Source: Pinus tabuliformis (taxonomy: Eukaryota > Streptophyta > Pinopsida > Pinales > Pinaceae). From it: DNA of 64,000 bases. The notes under the pieces are model-generated. The model had not been told where the DNA came from. It saw nothing but the letters and a program-made list of their open reading frames with translations, and did not search any database. Every line of letters begins with the position of its first letter. Within the stretch, counting starts at the first letter, position 1. The stretch lies in the NCBI GenBank assembly GCA_031772625.1, contig CM062813.1, positions 695,030,420 through 695,094,419 on the forward strand, given 5' to 3'. Of the stretch, positions 21,411 through 33,229 are shown piece by piece. The position numbers were made by a program, and so were the translations under genes.

Positions 21411-22550
21411 CAACAAAGCCATGAATATCCAACACTCTATCCAATCCTGGTCTTCCTTGGTGGCACAAACCATAATCACTAGTGCCACACAAATACTTGA
21501 AAACCCGCTTCACTGCTGTCCAATGCTCCTTCCCTGGTTTTGACATAAACCTGCTCAATGCTCCAACTGCATGTGCAATGTCAGGTCTAGTACAGACCAT
21601 TGCATACATTAGGCTACCGACTGCACTTGCATATGGAACACGGGACATGTCCTCTTCCTCTTCTTGTGTCTTGGGACACTATTCAGCAGATAACCTCACA
21701 CCTACAGGAATAAGAACCTTCACCGATTTACTATACTGCATATTAAACCTCTGCAGTATTGTCTCAACATACTTCCTCTGGTTTAACCAGAGCTTCCTCT
21801 TTTCCTGATCTCTTTTAATTTCCATGCCCAAAATATAGTTTGCAACACCAAGATCTTTCATGTCGAATTTGGAGGACAATTGGGTCTTCAAATCCTAGAT
21901 AATTTCTTTGTCATTTCCAACTAGCAACATATCATCCACATACAAGACCAGATAAATAACACAGTCACCAATTAATTTAAAATACACACAATGACATGCT
22001 TTGATTCTGGTGAAGCCAATTCCCCGTATAAATGTATCAAATTTATGATACCACATCCTTGGTGACTGTTTTAACCCATATAGAGACTTCTTTAACTTGC
22101 ATACTAGTTCTTTCTTACCCTTCACCACAAAGCCATCAGGTTGCTTCATGTATATCTCCTCTTCCAAATCCCCGTGAAGACATGTTGTCTTCACAGCCAT
22201 CTATTCTACCTCAAAATCAAAACCAGCAGCAACAGATAAAAGTAATCTAATAGAAGTTACCTTGGCAACAGGAGAAAAAATATCACCAAAATCAATTCCC
22301 CACACCTGGGAATAACCTTTTGCTACCAACCGAGCTTTGTATTTCTCCACTTTTCCTTCTGCATTTGTATTCTTTTTGAACACCCATTTGCTACCAATGG
22401 GTTCCTCCCAGCCGGAAACTCCACCAGATCCCAAGCCTCATTTTTGTGCAAAGATTCCATTTCATCAACCATGGCCTCTTTCCAGAGTTTTCCATCCTCT
22501 AAATCCACTGCTTCCTTCACAGTTCTGGGATCATCATCAGTAATAAACAA
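21382..22550 (-). pseudogene. T1b reverse transcriptase, broken
   Basis: Pieces in order on the minus strand: 22323-22550 (GKLWKEAMVDEMESLHKNEAWDL), a frameshift, 22201-22434 (IGSKWVFKKNTNAEGK, VAKGYSQVWGIDF) ending at the shared TAG 22201-22203, 21895-22200 (GDLEEEIYMKQPDGF, LYGLKQSPRMWY, intact YVDDMLL), 21679-21891 (KFDMKDLGVANYILGMEIK) ending at the shared TAG 21679-21681, and 21382-21648 (YASAVGSLMYAMVCTRPDIAH). More continuous than T1a but with more private stops. Confidence 0.85.
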
Positions 22551-22604
22551 AGCAAAATTTGAACAGAAAGTAGATGGACTATACCTCTCTGGCTACCTTC
22601 TTTC

Positions 22605-23929
22605 TCAAACTGATCTTCTCACAGCCAGAGTTTGTGGCTCCTCATCTTTTGATTCCTCCTCTACTATAGAGTCTGATTCTTCCTCCTTTAGCTCAAACTC
22701 TATTTTCTCAGGTTCCTTTGGTTGGACTTCATGTTTAATATCATCTTTCACCTCTCTAAACACCACATCTCGACTATACACAACCTTCCTTGTTACTGGG
22801 TTCCAAAGTTTATAACCCTTTAAACCATCCTTATACCCAATAAAGATGCACTTTTCAGATTTACTATCCAACTTGGTTCGTTTCTCCTTTGGAACATGTA
22901 CATATGCATCACATCCAAATACCCTTAGATGTGAAAGAGAGGGTTTCTTACCAGTCCATACCTCATGTGGAGTCTTATCCTCCAACGCTGATGATGGTGA
23001 CTTGTTGACCAAGTAACATGCAATATCCACCGCCTCTACCCAGAATTCCTGTCCGAACTCGGCACCACTGAGCATGCTTCTTTCCCTTTCCATCAACGTC
23101 TTGTTCATTCATTCTGCAACTTCATTTTGCTGAGGTGTATATGGAGTAGTCTTCTATCGTGCTATACCACACTTCTTACAGAATTCTTCAAATTCCTTGC
23201 TATAAAACTCTCCACCATTATCTGTTCTCAGCACCTTTATCTTCTTCTCTATCTGATTTTCCACGAGAGACTTAAATTCTTTAAACCTGTCAAAGACTTC
23301 AGATTTCTTCTTAAGGAAATATATCCATGTATTCCTTGAGAAGTCATCTATAAATGATACATAGTACATAGACTTACCCAGTGATGGAACCTTCACAGGT
23401 CCAAACACATCACTGTGCACAAGCTCTAATATTTGTTTCGCCCTCTTACCACCAGAGGGGAAACTCACCCGATTCTGCTTCCCATATACATAATTTTCAC
23501 AGAAATCAAAATCCATAGAGATATTACTCATACCTTCTACCATACCTTTACCATGAAGTATTCGAAGGCCTTTCTCTCCAATATGTCCAAGCCTTTGATG
23601 CCACAACATGGTTTTCTCTCCGGAGACCACTAGATTTTCTACTCCACTTTCAAGAACCAGAGAACTGTTGAACCCATTAACAACCGTGCTACCTTGCAGC
23701 TTGTATAGAGTTCCAATCCAAACTCCCCACATCAATATGAGTGCTCCCCGAACCATGTTTTAGGCATCCTTGTCGAACACTGTTTTTACACCTGCATCAT
23801 CCAGCTTGCTTATAGAAATTAGATTTCTGGCCAATGCAGGAATATGTAGAACACCCGAAAGTGTTCTAACTCTTCCACCTTGCAACTTCAACTTTACCTT
23901 TCTGCAACCAACTATTTTAGCCTTCCTAC
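22605..23929 (-). pseudogene. T1b integrase, interrupted upstream by O1
   Basis: From the O1 junction the frame reads the protease end, then the zinc-binding domain ([14 protein letters not shown] ... CENYVYGKQ; the last Cys of HHCC is Tyr). The catalytic core follows with [32 protein letters not shown] (second Asp present) and, after stops near 23105-23155, the MNKTLMERERSM piece (22605-23108). The last ends in the acidic linker. It keeps the ~50 residues missing from T1a. Confidence 0.85.
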
Positions 23930-24971
23930 TGTTATAGACATTTTTGTGCCTTACAGCTATAAGCATGAAATGTCCATAATCTAAGGGATCCAAAGTCCCT
24001 AAACATGTTGTTCCTACCCCTAGAGGAACAAGGCTAACAAATCACAACAATTCACAGAAGTTCTCCACTACAAACTGCTCAAAAACAAGTCAATTCAGGA
24101 TCAATTCAGAGGCTCCACTAGCTGTCTGCGCTGAAATGCAGAGATTACACTGGCTAGGTGCACTGCAATGCAGGTAGAAGCACTACCAGGGTGTGCTGAG
24201 CGGGAAGTGACAAATGGCAAGTTCATTCAACGAGGTGGAAAAGACCCTGGAAGCTTCTAGAATCTTCTCCAATGACACTTGCCTCAATGAATTCGACTAG
24301 TGATGAGTAAGAGGCTCTTAGTCTCCAAGTGGAAGCAAGAACTGACAGAGGGAGAGGACACTAGTCAGATCTCAAGCTGACTCATCCCCTCTCCAAACAT
24401 CTATATATGGATCTCTCTTCCATGAGGTCCAAGAGGCTGGAATTTTGTTGTTGCAAAGAATTGCTGTTGGTTTGAGACTGGAATCATTGGGTGCTTAATG
24501 CTTTGAAGGGAGGTGAAGATAGGAATTTCATTTGCTGGGAAGGAGATGCTGGATTGGAACTCTCTTGGTTGTATCTCCTCCTGAACCTTGTTATTCATCA
24601 ATAAAGCTATCTTGGTTTCTCCTATATACTGATGTATCTTTGATGTATGATTGCATTAGTATGTTTAGTTTATTTCTAATCCTGAACTAGTTATGAATAT
24701 GAATCTATGTCTTTGTGTAGTGTTCTCTTCTTGTGATCTTGCAGGGATCTGTTGAAGCTAGGTGAGCGAGAAGGCAAGTAGCTGGGAACTCTCAAAGAGA
24801 AGAGAAACCGGATCGAGGGACAAACGGAAGACACCGGTTAGTCCATCCATCTCTCTTCATTCTTAATTCATAAAGGAAGAATACTAGAATTGCTGTGTCT
24901 GTTTGTTGCTAAGGCACTGTAACACCTTAGGTGGATAGGATCGACCTGCATAGGCATTTTTCCCCACAACA
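23930..24971 (+). repeat. O1 5' LTR (1,042 bp)
   Basis: Direct repeat of 31783-32818. TATATAT at 24402-24408 is a candidate TATA box, and AATAAA at 24600-24605 a candidate polyadenylation signal; both are kept in the other LTR (32254-32260 and 32452-32457). Confidence 0.9.
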
Positions 24972-24974
24972 AAT

Positions 24975-24992
24975 TGGCGACTCCACTGGGGA
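24975..24992 (+). other. Primer-binding site of O1 (Arg-tRNA style)
   Basis: TGGCGACTCCACTGGGGA, three bases after the LTR. This form is the one described for Ogre/Tat-type plant Gypsy elements, unlike the Met-tRNA type used by the Copia elements here. Confidence 0.75.
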
Positions 24993-26741
24993 GAGTATCT
25001 TGTTAGTTTACTTGTGTTTCTATTGCTATTCATTTCATAAACTCAAGAGTGTCGAATCGAACTGCATTTGCCATCTACAAATGCAAAGTAGAGATCAGCT
25101 ACTCTAGTCCACTCACTGGGCCTGTTTATGATCTGAACAGCTGATCCACAAGTGCTCTAACAGCCCTTTGTAATAGATCTTAGTCCTCCTATAAATCATC
25201 CTTCTAATTGTACCTAATTGATAGCTTTGATCCGGCCAAAAACTGTAGATTTAACTGCAAACCGTAACCCAGAACCCAGAAACAACTCTCGTTTCTGCTT
25301 CAGCGCAGACTCTGTGAAGAGGTTCTACATTTCAACGCAGGTCCCGTGAAGGCTACCTGCGCTGAATGTCAAAACCTCTGTGTTGGGAGTGCGCTGATCA
25401 GTCTTTGCCTTGTGCAGCTGTGGTTCCCTGCTTCCTTTTGCTCAGTTTTATCTCTGTTTTTGCAGCCTGTTATCAGTCAGTGTACCTATCTGAAACCCCT
25501 TTTCTTTGCCTCAATTCCACCTCAGTTGTATAAAGAAACTGTATTTGTTCTTTGTGTATTTGTTACATCATTTGCAGTTTCCCATTACAAAAGTAAACTA
25601 GTCATACTGTCGCCCTTAGATCTAGACCTGTCGTAAGTGTCGTTTTGATCTTAGGAGTGAGTTTGTTTGCTGTTCACAGTTGATTGAGCTTTTACTTTTG
25701 TCTTTTGGTTTGAATTTATGCATTTATAGTGTCGAAACAAGTAAATCATAAAGTGTCGTAATCGTCTTTTTGATTTTGAAAAAGGAACTTGTTTATGTTT
25801 TCACTTGAAATCGAATTCAAATTTGTACAACAGCTTTCTTTTTAGGCATCAATATTAAGAAAGCGAAAAAGAAATACATGCATTTGTGCATTTGCATTTT
25901 GATAGTTTGCATGGTTTGATTTAGGGAAAAGTGCATTACAGTGTGCTCTATGCTCTTTGAGAGAAGTTTGTGTCTTCCTTTTCCCCTTGTAGCTAGGATT
26001 TTCATTGTTGAAAAGATATAAAATCTTGCTTATCATCTTTAGACTGCATTTAGGAATTGTATCATACATCTCGTGGTGATCCAAAAAGGCAAAATTCTAA
26101 GAAAGATCAACCTAAAATAAATTGAATGAACTTAACAACGCTTTGTAACTTAACGCACAACATAGAGGTCTAGGCTAGAGACGTGTTCCGGCATCGTAAA
26201 ACTTGGTGACTATCGATCTCGCTGATGGTTGGGTGATTCCTCCTGAGGGACAATAGCGCCAGTACGGATTGTGCTCCCACGTACTGTCGAGTATATATTG
26301 GAAGACCCCTATAGGCATAAAACCTTTATCCTTAGGAAGCCGTGTCGGCCGCCCTACTGATCGCAATGCACTGAACACAGCATTCGGGAAGATTGACCGC
26401 CCGTACCTTAGAAAGTATTCTACGGTTTTGCGAAAATTTTGGCACACCCTCTACCTAGAACTCCAGAGCAGTTCCTTTTGGCCTTTTTCAGACTCTATAA
26501 CGGAAAAAGTCCATCCGAGCATTTGTCACTTCGGGCTCGTTAAAACATCGAAGGAGACTAGAGTCATCTTTAGCTTTTTCTCGACTCTTTAAAATTGAAA
26601 AAGCAAGTTGTGTCTAAGCGTCGTTAAAATTTATTTTAAACGGAATAATCATCACCTTTCCCTCGTTGATCTTCGAAGTTAGTCTCTCTTCATCGCAAGT
26701 TCTTGTAGAATCGCTAGAAAATATTTTGGATAGACTAGATA
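24993..26741 (+). other. O1 leader: no gene, hairpins near its 3' end
   Basis: Long 5' untranslated region. A 96-residue frame at 25346-25636 has no recognisable similarity. Between 26483 and 26604 three hairpins share a CTC-T-TAAAA-like loop; the same motif recurs after the protease. Confidence 0.55.
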
Positions 26742-28995
26742 TGTCTGAACAACCGTCGACATCCAGGACTGTGTCGTCCGATACAGTAGTGGCACAGCCT
26801 CCTACTGCTACTCCAACGATGTTCAATGGTATACCATCTATCCCGGCAAGTTGTCAACAACAAGCTGGAGTCCAATCAGAGACTGTTTCGACGACATGGT
26901 TAGTTCCTATTTCTTCATCTGGATTATCATCTAGTATTTCTTATGTTGAAACTCAACAAATTGATCCAATGTGTCTTCAAAGGCCAATCTACCCTTTAAG
27001 TACTGGATTGCCACCATATGGAGGGTAGTATGCCTTTTCATTGTTCCCCCCGGAGAACAACCATATGGGAGTTTACAACAAAGTTCAGGTCAAACTGGAA
27101 TTACATCCAGCGGATGGGTACCGATACTGCCTCAGCAACCAAGGGTTGCATATTCAATGCAACCAGTCCACCCTGTGTCGAATGTTGCCACTATACCTGG
27201 TATGATGATTGTGTCGCAAGTACAAGCGCTACCTGTTGTATGTCAACCCCAAGTTTCTCAGGTTGCCATACAACAGCCTCTTGTCTCGACAACTCAATCA
27301 CAACCTCCGGTTAGTGCCTCCTTATCTGGAGCAACTCAGGCTCAAACAAGTACTATGACTCCTCATCTTGGTCAATCATCCAGTATTGGACAACAGCAAA
27401 TGGTCCAACAACCAGAGCTAGTTCAAACTCATCAACCCCCATTCCAGCAATCATATCAAGGACCTAAGCAACAAGTCTTTGTAAGTAATGGGCAACCGCA
27501 TTTCCAAAGCGGTTATCAACAACAAATTGGTTATGCCCATCAACCTTGTCAAAATTGCCAGCATCAAATACATTATGCTGGTATGCAAAGACCCACTGCT
27601 CAGGCGATTCCATCTTATCCTGGGTATGCTTCACCTAACCTGAATCAACAGTTGCCCTTTGTAGCAACTCTAGAATTACCAGATCTAAACCGGCTGACGA
27701 ATGATCCAATTGCTTATGCCCCTTGGTGGCCAGCGATTCCGCATAAACTTCCGTCAGATATTCCTAAATTTAATGGAAATCCGGGTGAAGATTCGTCGAA
27801 TCATGTGATGACATTTCATCTGTGGTGTTCATCAAACACCCTAAACGATGATTCGATTAGGCTTCGCCTTTTTCAGAGGACGTTAACTGGTCCGACAGCA
27901 AAATGGTATATCGAATTGCCTAAAGCTTCATTCGACAACTTCAGTACCCTAGCCACAACCTTTTTAGCCCATTTTCAGTTACCAATAAGGTATGAAATGG
28001 GAACGGAAATCCTAACCAACTTCAAACAGACAACGGCCACTCACATATCTGATCATATACATGAGTGGCGACGTCGTCATAGGATGGTAAAAACGTACGT
28101 TCCCAATCAGCTATTAGTTGAATGGTTTATCAAGTCATTACTTCCTGCCATCACGGAAGATGTGGCGAAGGGGGGAGTCGTAACGGAAGAGCAAGTTATC
28201 GCTCATGCGCAATATCTGGACTTGGTCTATACTCAGTCTGGCACGCTCTACGACAAAATACCTGATGCCCCTAGACCAGAATTCTCAATTCCTCCTCCTC
28301 CTAAATCAAACAATGACTCTCACGCCGGCGATGGTGTGATTGGCACGACAAACGCGAAATCGACAAAGGCCACATCCAAGAAGGCCCGTAAGATTTCAGA
28401 TCAAAATGCAAAAGACGAAATTCTTGCCTCGGAAGTAAATGCCATGTCGGCCGACAAGGGCAAACAACTGAAGCAACCAGGGGGCAAGAAGAAAAAGAAA
28501 GGGAGAAAAAGGAAACCCCCTGCGGGGTGTCATATATGCGATGAGGATCATTGGACGAGAGATTGTCCACATATAGCTGAAGTTAAGAAACTCTTTAAGA
28601 GTTCAAAAACCTCAGCAGTATTGACTGATCCGTTTCCAAACCCGGGAACCAAACTGGTTGCTAATCAAAATGCTTCCCGATCCCAAGTGCTTATGTTGTC
28701 TATCTCAAAGCAGCAAAATGATGCTTTGGCAAGGAATAAAGATTACGGGAATCCACAGGTGTCGAATAACAAGACTAATGAACAACCTAGTAGTTCGACA
28801 ACAACTTTAACCAAAGTTGTGCCACCCATCATTCCTGAACAAATGATAAAGTCGCCAAAGGGAGTAGTGCACAAATTGACAGTTAATCCTCGTGCAAAAA
28901 TAGCACAGAATTATAATATAATAGAGGACCTGGCCCAATCGCTGTCCGCTATGTCGACACTTGAGGTACCGCAAAATTGCCTCTCCCAAGAGTAA
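26742..28995 (+). CDS. gag: O1 Gag polyprotein: Gln-rich N terminus, capsid, zinc knuckle
   Basis: The likely start is ATG 26742 (MSEQPSTSRT). That frame ends at about 27028, and the main frame is open from 26971 to 28995 (674 residues), so one frameshift lies near 27000. The N-terminal third is rich in Gln, Pro, Ser and Thr. The capsid begins at about residue 230 (DIPKFNGNPGEDSSNHV, FQRTLTGPTAKWYIELP, DHIHEWRRRHRMV). A Lys-rich segment and a zinc knuckle (C-H-I-C, three residues, H, four residues, C) follow near residue 520. A TAA at 28993-28995 separates it, in the same frame, from the protease. Confidence 0.85.
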
Positions 28996-29028
28996 GCTTT
29001 ATTATCAGCAATAGGTGGGATTGACCCA

Positions 29029-29646
29029 ATGGATTCCAATCTTGTATCCTTTGACCACAAAGGGTACGATCCTCAGTTACCAGCTCAATTAGCTTTCCTT
29101 GTTCAAGTGAAAGCCCTCAACAAAACTGTTCACCGAACGATTATTGATGAGGGGGCATCTACATGTATTATGTCGATGAGTTGCTGGAAAACTTTAGGAT
29201 CTCCAACCTTGTCGCGATCTGCAACAACATTAAAAGCATTCGACGGAAGGACATATACCCCGTACGGTATCCTAAATAACTTGAAAGTTGAACTAGGGGG
29301 CAAAACAGTAGAAATAGATGCTGAAGTCATCGATGGGAATCTTGATTACAACATCCTACTGGGACGACCATGGATATATGCCATGGCAGCTGTTGTGTCG
29401 ACCTATTTTAGAAAGATTGCATTTCCCTTTCAAGGAGGAATTACAATCGTCGACCAACAAACATTTCTCCCCAATGGTTCTCAAGTTATTGGAAGCATTC
29501 CAATGATCCATGGAAGCAATCATTCACTCCAAAATATCGGAGTAGGTCTCCTAAAAGACCTTGCCTTAATGGGTACTTTTGCCCTACCGCCTCCGAGTAA
29601 TCTGGCGGAAGTGGCCACAGTGGAATATGAAACCTTCTATATCTAA
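29029..29646 (+). CDS. O1 retropepsin-like protease
   Basis: 205 residues, in the same frame as gag beyond one TAA. The active-site region reads IIDEGASTCIMS, a D-E-G variant of D-S/T-G that I recall from some plant Gypsy proteases, followed by SCWKTLGSP. The second block, NILLGRPWIYAM, about 85 residues on, is the conserved ILGRPW motif. It would cut the Gag precursor. The frame ends at 29646 and no RT domain follows in any frame, so the element encodes Gag and protease only. Confidence 0.8.
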   Translation: MDSNLVSFDHKGYDPQLPAQLAFLVQVKALNKTVHRTIIDEGASTCIMSMSCWKTLGSPTLSRSATTLKAFDGRTYTPYGILNNLKVELGGKTVEIDAEVIDGNLDYNILLGRPWIYAMAAVVSTYFRKIAFPFQGGITIVDQQTFLPNGSQVIGSIPMIHGSNHSLQNIGVGLLKDLALMGTFALPPPSNLAEVATVEYETFYI

Positions 29647-29659
29647 TGGATTTGGACTC

Positions 29660-30650
29660 CGAGGATGGTTCTTATCTCGTGTCAACCTCGTTAAAAAATG
29701 AAACAAGGAGTCATGAGGATAGTTCTTTTACTGTGTCAACCTCATTAAAAAATGAAACAAATCCCCTTTTCAAATATCAAAGGTAAACCTTCATTCCAAC
29801 CACCGAGTTGAATGCAATGAAGCTTGGGGGCATGCACCTCGATTTGCGTTATTATGCTGGGGGCATGCAAACTTATCATCGAGCAGTTTTAGCGCATAGT
29901 TCATGCTCGTTAAAAAATAAACATAAGATCGAGCAAGTGTTTCAATCCGTGTTTAAGCTCGTTAAAAAATGAACTACCCGGTAAATAACCACCGTGAATG
30001 TAACATAATCAGCCATTAAAGCCTTGGTCGTGTTTGCACCGTCACCTCCACTTTTCCATTGGCCGATCATTCACCTCCATTTGATTGTTTACCCATTTTG
30101 AGGAACAGCTGCGAAGAGTGATTTCACTAGCCATCCTTGTGACACTGCCGTGATTGGAAAATTCCAACCCTTACCTGGAATCAGCTGCTAACCTGTTTTA
30201 TCACTCGTTCCTCAAAAGACGAGTCTTCTTTAAGCTCTTTTCATCTGACTCGTAAAATATGAAAAGATTGCCGAGTTTTGGCCTTTCAGCTCGTTAAAGC
30301 GACCGGAAGTGCTATCCCTCCTCTAGATTTTAATCTTTTTGGACCTGAGGGATTATTGCACAAAAAGATCGAGCGCTTGTTTTGTTCGGCTCGTTAAAAC
30401 TATCGAAAACTCATCCCTTCTGTATTGTTTTATACTTTTTCGGACTTAAGGGATTAGATGACGAAAAAGGACTTTCGGAGTTGACTTTACGTACCTTTTT
30501 AGACTCTCTAAAAATGAAAAGGACCGAGTTATCTTTGTCGTTAGACTCATTAAAATCATTAAATAGCGACAAACTTGTCTTTAGACGAGAACGAGTTTCA
30601 CTATCGCTAGGCTCGTTAAAACATAGCGATGGGCTTGCCTGAAGGGCAAG
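29660..30650. repeat. O1 hairpin array with a conserved CTCGTTAAAA-type loop
   Basis: Two ~57-bp repeats near 29660-29770 are followed by spaced inverted repeats. Clear examples (arms): 30236-30244/30259-30267, 30333-30341/30361-30369, 30435-30442/30462-30469, 30494-30499/30517-30522, 30534-30543/30564-30573, 30603-30609/30624-30630 and 30634-30639/30645-30650. Most loops contain (G/A)CTC(G/A)TTAAAA or a GACYTRAGGGATTA variant. Stems are unrelated to one another. Confidence 0.75.
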
Positions 30651-31770
30651 TTATAGAACAAGCATATGTTATCCTCCTCAATCTTGACAAAAATAAAGAG
30701 GTACTGGTCAGCAATCACTGGGGAAAATTGGGAGAAACTCAAGAAAACTTTGATGGTAGCAAGTCGCTCTTGAACATGACACTTTTCCTCCGTACCACAA
30801 TCGGGTTGGGTTGTTTCATTCACCGGTCACATCACCATGGTCTCTCCATACCATCCATATTTGGGGTAATGCTACCGATCCATCGCATAAGTGTCGCCAT
30901 ATGTTCAAGAGAAGTCGTTCAGAGAAGTCAACCGTGTCCCATCCACTGCCGTACATTATCCTTCATCCTTTCATGACCGCCACCCTGAATCATATGTCCT
31001 CAGATCGTTTTCACCTCCATCAAAATCATTAGCTCCGTTCCGTGTCATTGATGTGGGATTCATTAAGGCCCTCCTTTGACGGATCGCTTCTTGTCGACAT
31101 CAGCTCATTATCCAAGAAGTTGATCTAGGAACACCCCCTTCAGTACTTTGAAGCTTGCATGCCTCAATGGCAAGTTTCTCACTTCCGGCGACAGGTATAC
31201 ATCAATGACCTTCGACCGAAATATTTTGCGTGGTGTTCGACGCCAAGTCCTTTATTCACACCACATGAATTGTACTGCAGTACCTTGAGGATCATTATCA
31301 TTATCGGTGATTCCTCTCGCGCTTGTTAACGGTTTACCTCATTGACCGGTAATCAAGCGATGTCTTTCCATGTTCGACTTCAGAACATTTCTCACATGGA
31401 TCGACTTGTACTTAGAGTGAAGATCGAACGAGTTTGAAGACCCCGGATCTAGTTTCATCCATCCGAGCTGCGATATATATTCAGGAAAGATAAAGACATT
31501 GACATGTACATCATTGCAGCAGATAATCATCCTACCCAAAGGATGATAATTTCATCAAAATTATCAGTCTACCATCAGACGATTGTCTGTTCTATGTACA
31601 GAAAAATGAATTTATAAAGCTGAGCATGGGAATGCCCGCCTCAACTAAATCATGAAAGTAGTATGAAAAATAATGTATTGTATTGTATCTTATTACAGGT
31701 CTCCTCCCAGCATTGGATGAACTTCGGATCCTCCTAATAAAGCATTTCACCCGATAAATGGCCTCATACT
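30651..31770 (+). other. O1 3' noncoding region: no recognisable gene
   Basis: No RT, RNase H or integrase motif on either strand. The few open frames of 60-115 residues show no similarity. Confidence 0.5.
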
Positions 31771-31782
31771 TTAGGGGGCAAC
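31771..31782 (+). other. Polypurine tract of O1
   Basis: TTAGGGGGCAAC directly precedes the 3' LTR. G-rich, in the position of the plus-strand primer. Confidence 0.6.
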
Positions 31783-32818
31783 TGTTATAGACATTTTTGT
31801 GCCTTACAGCTATAAGCATGAAATGTCCATAATCTAAGGGATCCAAAGTCCCTAAACATGTTGTTCCTACCCCTAGAGGAACAAGGCTAACAAATCACAG
31901 CAATTCATAGAAGTTCTCCACCAGAAACTGCTCAAAAAAAGTCAATTCAGGATCAATTCAGAGGCTCCACTAGCTGTCTGCGCTGAAATGCAGAGATTAC
32001 ACTGGCTAGGTGCACTGCAACGCAGGTAGAAGCACTACCAGGGTGCGCTGAGCGGGAAGTGACAAATGGCAAGTTCATTCAACGAGGTGGAAAAGACCCT
32101 GGAAGCTTCCAGAATCTTCTCCAATGACACTTGCCTCAATGAATTCGACTAGTGATGAGTAAGAGGCTCTTAGTCTCCAAGTGGAAGCAAGAACTGACAG
32201 AGGGAGAGGACACTAGTCAGATCTCAAGCTGACTCATCCTCTCTCCAAACATCTATATATGGATCTCTCTTCCATGAGGTCCAAGAGGCTGGAATTTTGT
32301 TGTTGCAAAGAATTGTTGTTGGTTTGAGATTGGAATCATTGGGTGCTTAATGCTTTGAAGGGAGGTGAAGATAGGAATTTCATTTGCTGGGAAGGAGATG
32401 CTGGATTGGAACTCTCTTGGTTGTATCTCCTCCTGAACCTTGTTATTCATCAATAAAGCTATCTTGGTTTCTCCTATATACTGATGTATCTTTGATGTAT
32501 GATTGCATTAGTATGTTTAGTTTATTTCTAATCCTGAACTAGTTATGAATATGAATCTATGTCTTTGTGTAGTGTTCTCTTCTTGTGATCTGGATCTGTT
32601 GAAGCTAGGCGAGCGAGAAGGCAAGTAGCTGGGAACTCTCAAAGAGAAGAGAAACCGGATCGAGGGACAAACGGAAGACACCGGTTAGTCCATCCATCTC
32701 TCTTCATTCTTAATTCATAAAGGAAGAATACTAGAATAGCTGTGTCTGTTTGTTGCTAAGGCACTGTCACACCTTAGGTGGATAGGATCGACCTGCATAG
32801 GCATTTTTCCCCACAACA
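31783..32818 (+). repeat. O1 3' LTR (1,036 bp)
   Basis: Near-identical copy of 23930-24971, with small differences only, indicating a fairly recent insertion compared with its host T1. Confidence 0.9.
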
Positions 32819-32823
32819 CCTGT

Positions 32824-33229
32824 CATCCCCCAAGAAGACATCACCACCATCATATTTCTCATACTCGCATAACCACTCTTTATGGGGAGTGAAGTGAAAG
32901 GATGCACCTGATTCAATCAACCATGCCTCATGATCTACATGTGTACTTGAAGAAGCCAAGTACACACCCCTACCTTCATCTGAGGTGGTTTTCGCCTCTG
33001 CAGAAGGAGCCTCATCAGATCCCTTTCCTTTGTTAGGAGCTTTAGATTTACAATCCCTTTTGAAGTGGCCTTCCTTTTCGCATTTCTAGCACACCACCTT
33101 TACAGGTTTTCCTGGAGATTTAGATCTCCCTCTAGATTCAGATCTCCCACTCGATGACTTATTTTTGTTTCTGTTTTGGGACCATCCTCGTACGAACAAG
33201 GCATCACCATTCTGGCTCTCCATATTTTT
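32824..33229 (-). pseudogene. T1b zinc knuckle and protease start, cut by O1
   Basis: Minus strand: the knuckle has lost its first spacing (a TAG stands in C-x-x-C) but keeps KEGHFKRDC. An acidic linker follows, then WLIESGASFHFTP, the Copia protease active site with Asp replaced by Glu. The sequence is then broken by the O1 3' LTR and resumes at 23929. Confidence 0.75.

Larger units (their letters stand above)
23930..32818 (+). mobile_element. O1: Tat/Ogre-like Gypsy derivative with gag and protease, no RT or integrase
   Basis: LTRs 23930-24971 and 31783-32818 are near identical and run TGTTATAG to ACAACA. Flanking bases CCTAC (23925-23929) and CCTGT (32819-32823) match the CCTGT of the uninterrupted T1a site at the same place, apart from two changes on the left. 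The primer site is of the Arg-tRNA style seen in Ogre/Tat elements. Inside are a 1.7-kb leader, gag, protease and a 2.1-kb noncoding 3' part rich in short hairpins, then a polypurine tract. With no polymerase it must be non-autonomous. Confidence 0.85.

Noticed and set aside
25346..25636. 96-codon frame in the O1 leader as a host gene fragment
   Set aside because: Hydrophobic but unremarkable, with no similarity recognised and no second copy in the window to test conservation.
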